A stretch of 42,767 bases of DNA from an uncultured Prevotellaceae bacterium. GTDB taxonomy: Bacteria > Bacteroidota > Bacteroidia > Bacteroidales > Bacteroidaceae. Position numbers and translations under genes: made by a program. Numbering within the stretch: the stretch's first letter is position 1; each line of letters starts with the position of its first letter. The notes under the pieces were generated by a model. It ran no database searches and had not been told where the DNA came from. It saw only the letters and a list, made by a program, of their open reading frames with translations. The stretch is from contig CAMVJU010000010.1 of the NCBI GenBank assembly GCA_947167935.1, forward strand, positions 1-42,767, given 5' to 3'. Positions 38,180 to 42,767 of this stretch are shown piece by piece.

Positions 38180-39709
38180 TTAATGTTTATCCATCAGCTT
38201 GAGCAGCTCGGCGCGATAGCCGTGGGGATCGAAGCTGAGGCCTTGGTTGACGAGACGCTTCGCCATCTCGATGGTGGCATCGCCCTTGTAGGGAGAGTCG
38301 CGAAGGATCATGCCGTAGGCGGCCACACCGGCTGCGAAGTAGAAGTCGTCAGGACGTCCGTACTTGTTGAGCGGCATGTCGGCAGAGAGCTTCACCTGCA
38401 GGGGGATGCTGGTGCCATCGAGCGACTTCTTATAGCGGAAATCGAAGGTGACGAGGTCTGGGTAGTTGGAAGGGTTAAAATCAACTCTATTGTAGACATC
38501 CTCATTTAGCATGATTTCGTAGAGGGCGGTGATGGTCTGGCCGGCGCCAATCTCGCCTGCATCCTTCTTGTCGTTCTCGAAATCCTCGTTGCTCATCACG
38601 CGGTTTTCATAGCCGATGAGACGGTACTCGCTGACGAAATCGGGGTTGAAGCTGACCTGACACTTGGCATCGTTGGCCACGCTAACAAACTGGCTGCGCT
38701 CATGTACGAAGACCTTCATCATCTCGTTCTCGCAGTCGATGTAGTGGTAGGTGCCGTTGCCGGCGTTGCTGACCTTCTCCATCATGGCATCGTTGAGGTT
38801 GCCCAAGCCGAAGCCCAGACAGGTCATGTAGATGCCTTTGCGGGCATAGTTCTCGACCATCTCCACCAAGGCGTCGGTGCTGGTGACGCCCACATTGAAG
38901 TCGCCGTCGGTGCCCATGATGACGCGGTTGTTGCACTTGGGGTCGTAGTTGGCCAGCGCCTCTTCGTAGGCCATCTTCAGGGCTTCGCCGCCAGCCGTGC
39001 ATCCGCTGGCTGTCAGCTTGCTGATGGCTTTCTTGATCTTGCCGGCATCACGGACGGGCGTCGACTCCAGCAGTTTCTTCACCTCGCCTGAGTAGGTGAT
39101 GAGCGAGATGCGGTCGTCGGGATTCAGCTGATAGAGCAGCTCCGTCAGCCCTTTCTTCAGCAGGCCCAGCTTGTCGTTGCTGTCCATCGAGCCCGACACA
39201 TCGACGAGAAACACGAAGTTGGCACGAGGCATCTCGTTGGCCGCCAGTTCCTTGCCCTTGATTCCTAACTGTAGCAGCTTGTGCCCAGGGTTCCACGGAC
39301 AGTCGCCCACCTCGGCATAGATAGCCACATGGTCGTTTCCCTTCGGCGAAGCATAGTTGAAGGTGAAGTAGTTGAGGAACTCCTCTATTCGGACGCTGGA
39401 AGGGTTGATGTTATAGTTGCCGGTCAGGTAGCGCCGCATGATGGCATACGAGGCGCCGTCGGCATCGACAGAGAAGGTGGATACGGGCTCGTCGGCGGTC
39501 TTGACAAAGGGATTGTCAGTAAAGTCATCGAACTTGTCGCCGCTTTCCGGTACTTCACCCATTTCTTCTCCGGCAAGACTGTATGCACTGCCCGTAAGAC
39601 CGTCTCTAAAGTAGTAGTTTTCATAGCCACCATCGCCGTCGGTTGTGGAACATCCCATAGCCAGCAAACTTGCAGCTGCCAGGCCAAAACGTAAATAATT
39701 CTTTTTCAT
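38180..39709 (-). CDS. YfbK-like VWA-domain lipoprotein
   Basis: 509 residues. Lipobox LLAMGCST after MKKNYLRFGLAAAS. N-terminal YfbK-type domain (TFSVDADGASYAIMRRYLTGNYN split, EEFLNYFTFNYASP), then a VWA domain with the MIDAS motif DVSGS in FVFLVDVSGSMDSNDKL, and the C-terminal YfbK/DUF3520-like segment with PDLVTFDFRYKKS and DSPYKGDATIEMAKRLV. Usually an exported or periplasmic metal-binding adaptor; role not established. The longer frame to 39775 is rejected because it would not preserve the lipobox start. Convergent with the dehydrogenase. Confidence 0.88.
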   Translation of the reverse strand: MKKNYLRFGLAAASLLAMGCSTTDGDGGYENYYFRDGLTGSAYSLAGEEMGEVPESGDKFDDFTDNPFVKTADEPVSTFSVDADGASYAIMRRYLTGNYNINPSSVRIEEFLNYFTFNYASPKGNDHVAIYAEVGDCPWNPGHKLLQLGIKGKELAANEMPRANFVFLVDVSGSMDSNDKLGLLKKGLTELLYQLNPDDRISLITYSGEVKKLLESTPVRDAGKIKKAISKLTASGCTAGGEALKMAYEEALANYDPKCNNRVIMGTDGDFNVGVTSTDALVEMVENYARKGIYMTCLGFGLGNLNDAMMEKVSNAGNGTYHYIDCENEMMKVFVHERSQFVSVANDAKCQVSFNPDFVSEYRLIGYENRVMSNEDFENDKKDAGEIGAGQTITALYEIMLNEDVYNRVDFNPSNYPDLVTFDFRYKKSLDGTSIPLQVKLSADMPLNKYGRPDDFYFAAGVAAYGMILRDSPYKGDATIEMAKRLVNQGLSFDPHGYRAELLKLMDKH

Positions 39710-39866
39710 TGCTCTTGTTGTTTTGATGATTGTTGTTTCTGTCATGGAAACGGCGCAGGGTGGGAAATCCTGCACTTGGAGGGTTTAAAAAGTGTTAATG
39801 AAGAAAAAGTTGGCTTTGAAGTGCAAGATTTTGCATTTTCTCCGTTATATTAGAAAACTGCATCAT

Positions 39867-40481
39867 ATGAGAGCGAAAATGAAAACGGCCTTGATGGTTT
39901 TGGGCATGTTGTCAGGTTGCCTCCTGACAGCTTGCTCGGTAGAAGATGCCGAGAGTTATGCCGGTGAGGATAAATTTTTTTATGATGGTGATCAGCATGC
40001 TGTCTATGACGGTGAATGGACGGTAAACAGGCAGGTGGTGGACACGGCCCGTCTGGAGGTGACAAAAGTGCTCAAGGTGAGGCTTCCGGAAGAATACCTG
40101 GGCGCCTCCTGCTTTGAGAACGATGAGGCCTTAAGTGCCGGTAAATACAAAGGTCAGCCCGTTGTTATACCTTTTAGATACGAAGGTTATACGGATTATG
40201 CAACATTCAATTCCATTTCTTCGACGGAGAAAAACTATAACGGAACGGTACTCTTCAATAGCGTATCATTCACCGTTGCCGTCGACGGCGTTGACTATCG
40301 TGTCGACCTGCTCTCCGACGAGCCTGGAAATGCCGTTTACAGAAACGACAACGGGCAGTGGACAATAGGGTTTACCGTCAAATCCTTCCTCGTCACGAAT
40401 CAGGAGACCCACGAGGAGCAGATGCGCACTCCCCATACGCCTATTGCGCTCTATTACAATACGAAGAATCGGATCAGATAA
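39867..40481 (+). CDS. Small lipoprotein of unknown function
   Basis: 204 residues from ATG 39867 (signal RAKMKTALMVLGMLSGCLLTACS with lipobox LLTAC); the frame is open further upstream, but that region is promoter-like. A Tyr/Glu/Asp-rich beta sequence follows (GEWTVNRQVVDTARLEVTKVLKVRLPEEYL). No family recognised; Bacteroidetes contain many DUF4840-like proteins of similar shape, but the match was not tested. It ends 7 bp before the GTG of the third sigma factor, so it may be part of its operon. Confidence 0.75.
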   Translation: MRAKMKTALMVLGMLSGCLLTACSVEDAESYAGEDKFFYDGDQHAVYDGEWTVNRQVVDTARLEVTKVLKVRLPEEYLGASCFENDEALSAGKYKGQPVVIPFRYEGYTDYATFNSISSTEKNYNGTVLFNSVSFTVAVDGVDYRVDLLSDEPGNAVYRNDNGQWTIGFTVKSFLVTNQETHEEQMRTPHTPIALYYNTKNRIR

Positions 40482-40488
40482 CAGGAGC

Positions 40489-41034
40489 GTGGAGACAGAG
40501 CGGCAACTCTTGGAGGCGATTTGCGGCGGCGAGAAGGCAGCATTGCGCAGGCTCTACGACCGCTATTCAGGCTATGCTATGGCCGTAGGGCTGAGGTATA
40601 TACCTGATCGTGAAGAGGTGCGCGACGTCCTGCAGGACAGCTTCGTCAAGATACTCACCTCCATCCGACAGTTCAACTATCAGGGCGAGGGCTCGCTGAA
40701 GTCGTGGGTGAGCAGGATCGTGAGCAACCGCTCCATCGACTACCTGCGTGAACATCAGCGCTTCATGCTGGTCGACAACCTGCCTGAAGAGCCCGACGAA
40801 CCTGAAGAGCCCGATGTGGGAAGGGTGCCGCCCGATGTGCTGATGGAGATGATAGGACGGCTGCCAGCCAACTATCGTACCGTGCTCAACCTCTTCGTCT
40901 ACGAACAGCGGTCACACCGCGAGATAGCCCAAGTGCTGGGCGTCAGGGAAAGCACCTCCTCCTCATTGTTTTTCAGGGCCAGAAAGATGCTGGCCAAGAT
41001 GATAAAGGAATACCTCAACAAACAAGCGATATGA
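40489..41034 (+). CDS. ECF RNA polymerase sigma factor (sigma 3)
   Basis: 181 residues from GTG 40489, with AGGAG 4 bp upstream; the open frame to 40444 overlaps the lipoprotein gene and is not used. Region 2: ALRRLYDRYSGYAMAVGLRYI, VRDVLQDSFVKILTSIRQFN, KSWVSRIVSNRSIDYLREHQ; region 4: LPANYRTVLNLFVYEQRSHREIAQVLGVRESTSSSLFFRAR. More like general ECF factors than sigma 1 and 2. ATGA overlap with the next gene. Confidence 0.9.
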   Translation: METERQLLEAICGGEKAALRRLYDRYSGYAMAVGLRYIPDREEVRDVLQDSFVKILTSIRQFNYQGEGSLKSWVSRIVSNRSIDYLREHQRFMLVDNLPEEPDEPEEPDVGRVPPDVLMEMIGRLPANYRTVLNLFVYEQRSHREIAQVLGVRESTSSSLFFRARKMLAKMIKEYLNKQAI

Positions 41035-42395
41035 AACGGGATCAATGGACAGAACAACTGCATGACAAGCTGGCGGAGTACGAGACGGCTGCGCCAGATG
41101 ACTTGTGGGCAGACATTGAGGCCGCTCTCGATCAGCAGCCTGCACTTGCCCAGTCAGCTCCTGCTCAGCCGACAAAGCCTGCCCGGTCACGTTTCGTAGC
41201 TATGCGGCGATGGGCTGTGGCGGCTTCCATAGCGGTGTTGCTGTTGGGTGGAGGATATCTGTGGTGGACGGCCTCAGAGCAGTCTCAGCAGGCGGCACAG
41301 TCACTCTCCTCTGCTCAAGGGGAAGACCTTCTGACGCAGCAACTCCCTAGTCCTCAGGGGGAAGACCTTCTGACGCAGCAACTCCCTAGTCCTCAGGGGG
41401 AAGACCTTCTAGCGCAGCAACTCCCCGCCCCTCAAGGGGAGGGGCAAGGGGTGGGGGCTGAAACTTATTCAGACCGCTCGCCGGAAAATTCATCGGAGGG
41501 AGTGATACAGACCCCACCCCTAACCCCTCCCCTTGAGGGGCGGGGAGTGGCTGCGCGAGAAGAGCCTCAGCGGCTGATTGCAGAGAATTCTCAGCGGCAG
41601 ACCATAGAGGAGACTCAGACCATAGATGAACCGCAGCGGCAGATTGCAGAAGAACCGCAGCGCCAGATTGCAGAGGAGTCGCAGCGGCAGATCATGGATT
41701 TGCAGCAATGGCAAGACATGGAGCGGCCCGTAGCGAAGCCCAAGCGGCAGATGAGTCTTGGCCTCTATGCGATGAACGGCTTCGACAATCAGAACAGTAG
41801 CAATGGTGTGCTGATGGCCGACGCCTTGGCCAAGCAGTATATGGAAACTTACGCAAACAGCTACTCTGCACGTAGCAGCGAACCTATTTGGTTGGCAGGC
41901 TATGAGGAGCGCCAGCATCACCATCGCCCCATCACCTATGGCCTGACGGTGGATTATCCCTTCTCCGACAGACTCTCGCTGAATACCGGCGTGGTTTATA
42001 CGAAGCTGCAGTCAGACTTCACCCAAGTGATGCGCAGCCAGCAGATTCAGCAGGAGCAGACGCTCCACTACGTCGGCATACCGCTTGGCCTGAGCTATAG
42101 GCTGTGGTCGTACAGGAGCATCAGGACTTATCTGTCAGGAGGCATGAAGGCCGACTGGAACGTGGCCACTCATTTAGAGACGGAGGGCGTTAGTCAGGAA
42201 CTGCCCAAAGACCGCATGCAATGGTCGTTCAACGTCAGTATGGGTGTGCAGTACGATATCCTGCCTCAGTTGGGATGCTATGTGGAGCCCAGCCTGAACT
42301 GGTATCCTGACAACGGCAGCAAATTGCAGAACTATTTCAAGGACAAGCCCTTGAACTTAGGCTTGCAGATAGGACTGAGGCTGAATTTGAGATAA
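41031..42395 (+). CDS. Dual-membrane anti-sigma protein with outer-membrane barrel
   Basis: 454 residues. Cytoplasmic N-terminus (QWTEQLHDKLAEYETAAPDDLWADIEAAL, typical of such anti-sigma proteins), one inner-membrane helix (about 62-81), a long Gln/Pro/Glu periplasmic linker with tandem repeats (41336-41556 and the 8-residue EPQRQIAE run at 41570-41700), and a C-terminal 8-strand-like barrel (YGLTVDYPFSDRLSLNTGVVYT ... LQIGLRLNLR). This matches the recently described dual membrane-spanning anti-sigma (Dma) family of Bacteroides thetaiotaomicron, tied to vesiculation; assignment by architecture. ATGA overlap with sigma 3. Confidence 0.85.
   Translation: MKRDQWTEQLHDKLAEYETAAPDDLWADIEAALDQQPALAQSAPAQPTKPARSRFVAMRRWAVAASIAVLLLGGGYLWWTASEQSQQAAQSLSSAQGEDLLTQQLPSPQGEDLLTQQLPSPQGEDLLAQQLPAPQGEGQGVGAETYSDRSPENSSEGVIQTPPLTPPLEGRGVAAREEPQRLIAENSQRQTIEETQTIDEPQRQIAEEPQRQIAEESQRQIMDLQQWQDMERPVAKPKRQMSLGLYAMNGFDNQNSSNGVLMADALAKQYMETYANSYSARSSEPIWLAGYEERQHHHRPITYGLTVDYPFSDRLSLNTGVVYTKLQSDFTQVMRSQQIQQEQTLHYVGIPLGLSYRLWSYRSIRTYLSGGMKADWNVATHLETEGVSQELPKDRMQWSFNVSMGVQYDILPQLGCYVEPSLNWYPDNGSKLQNYFKDKPLNLGLQIGLRLNLR
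41336..41413 (+). repeat. 39-bp tandem repeat before palindrome copy 3
   Basis: Two complete units starting GCAGCAACTCCCTAGTCCTC (41336-41374, 41375-41413), a degenerate one before, and the palindrome's left arm as the next. Each keeps frame (13 codons, QQLPSPQGEDLLT). Confidence 0.95.
41414..41556. repeat. GC-rich palindromic element, in-frame copy 3
   Basis: Left arm 41414-41460 (GCAGCAACTCCCCGCCCCTC then AAGGGGAGGGG and GGGGTGGGGGCTG) is the inverse of right arm 41508-41556; interior about 47 bp. Read as LPAPQGEGQGVG ... PPLTPPLEGRG in the linker. Confidence 0.9.
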
Positions 42396-42445
42396 CGGGT
42401 AAGCAGTCTTGAGGCAGATAGGCATAAAAATAATGAGAAAATAAT

Positions 42446-42476
42446 TTTGTGCATCGGCGGATTTTTCGTAATTTTG
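42446..42476 (+). promoter_or_regulatory. -33/-7 promoter of recA
   Basis: TTTG (42446-42449), 19 bp, TAATTTTG (42469-42476): the full Bacteroidetes promoter. It lies 36 bp upstream of the recA start. Confidence 0.75.
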
Positions 42477-42511
42477 CCAACTGGAAATAAACCTAATATG
42501 TAAAAACAGCT

Positions 42512-42767
42512 ATGGCAAAGAAAGAAAAAACAGAAACTGAACAGCTCACCCCGCAACAGGAGAAAATGAAGGCCCTGCAGGCCGCTTTGTCGAAGATTGA
42601 GAAGGACTTTGGCAAGGGTAGCATCATGCGAATGGGCGACGAACAGATAGTACCGGTAGAAGCCATCCCCACAGGCTCCATTGGCCTAAACGCAGCACTT
42701 GGCGTAGGCGGCTATCCCAAGGGACGCATCATCGAGATCTATGGCCCGGAGTCGAGTGGTAAGACCA
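42512..42767 (+). CDS. recA: RecA recombinase, 5' part
   Basis: Truncated by the window edge; 85 codons visible. [22 protein letters not shown] opens the Bacteroidetes-type N-terminus, followed by [50 protein letters not shown] split, including the start of the Walker A box GPESSGKT at the very end of the window. RecA forms the ATP-dependent filament for homologous recombination and SOS induction. Start chosen by homology and promoter; ATG 42512 has no strong RBS, as usual here. Confidence 0.98.
   Translation, partial: MAKKEKTETEQLTPQQEKMKALQAALSKIEKDFGKGSIMRMGDEQIVPVEAIPTGSIGLNAALGVGGYPKGRIIEIYGPESSGKT

Noticed and set aside
40444..40488. ATG start for sigma 3 at 40444
   Set aside because: Lies within the lipoprotein gene; GTG 40489 has AGGAG and fits the family length.
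41336..41413. Possible CRISPR or satellite
   Set aside because: Read in frame in a membrane protein; units are in tandem without unique spacers.

Overview
The window looks like a chromosomal segment from a Bacteroidales bacterium, most probably Prevotella or a close relative. Reasons visible in the sequence: promoters carry the Bacteroidetes -7 box TAnnTTTG; Shine-Dalgarno sequences are weak; there are many SusC/OmpA-style outer-membrane barrels with CarboxypepD_reg or TonB-like plug segments, several ECF sigma/anti-sigma pairs, an alternative-spermidine-pathway dehydrogenase, a Bacteroidetes-type DUF2795 protein, and the 5' end of recA at the right edge. No tRNA, rRNA or CRISPR array was seen.

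Layout. (1) 205-5526, plus strand: sppA, lpxK, thiL and a secreted alpha/beta hydrolase. (2) 5971-10709, minus strand: a rhamnose operon (rhaB, rhaA, sugar MFS permease) interrupted between rhaB and rhaA by a 558-bp inverted-repeat-bounded unit that encodes a GxxExxY/PD-(D/E)XK-like protein. (3) 10816-16643: xerD divergent from a YfhO-type membrane protein plus GH5 lipoprotein operon, then convergent ispD. (4) 16963-25203: two ECF sigma/anti-sigma/secreted-protein operons on either side of a membrane-bound winged-helix regulator and an outer-membrane barrel. (5) 25276-29585: a Crp/Fnr-family regulator, a candidate small RNA, a PstS-like lipoprotein, a CarboxypepD_reg protein and a TlpA-like thiol-disulfide protein. 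(6) 29582-35375: a RhuM-Doc fusion, a large outer-membrane barrel, small secreted and cytosolic proteins, a cobalamin adenosyltransferase and a shortened methyltransferase-like protein. (7) 35505-42767: GH28, carboxynorspermidine/saccharopine dehydrogenase, a YfbK-like VWA lipoprotein, a small lipoprotein, a third ECF sigma with an anti-sigma protein that continues into an outer-membrane barrel, and recA.

Most striking structures. First, the GxxExxY gene and its terminal inverted repeats look like a small mobile unit; gene-less copies of the same paired arms occur at 15889-15967 and 27452-27591. Second, a 16-bp palindrome (CTTTAC-N4-GTAAAG) occurs three times at nearly the same distance (75-77 bp) upstream of a -7 box, and one copy lies just downstream of the Crp/Fnr gene and upstream of the candidate small RNA; two of these regulatory regions are duplicated over about 120 bp. 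Third, a GC-rich palindromic element is embedded in frame at the same place, just after the transmembrane helix, in all three anti-sigma genes. Several other repeat families are also carried inside reading frames (lpxK, thiL, rhaB, an outer-membrane protein, an anti-sigma gene).

All functions are assigned by reading the sequence and from family knowledge; no database search was run.
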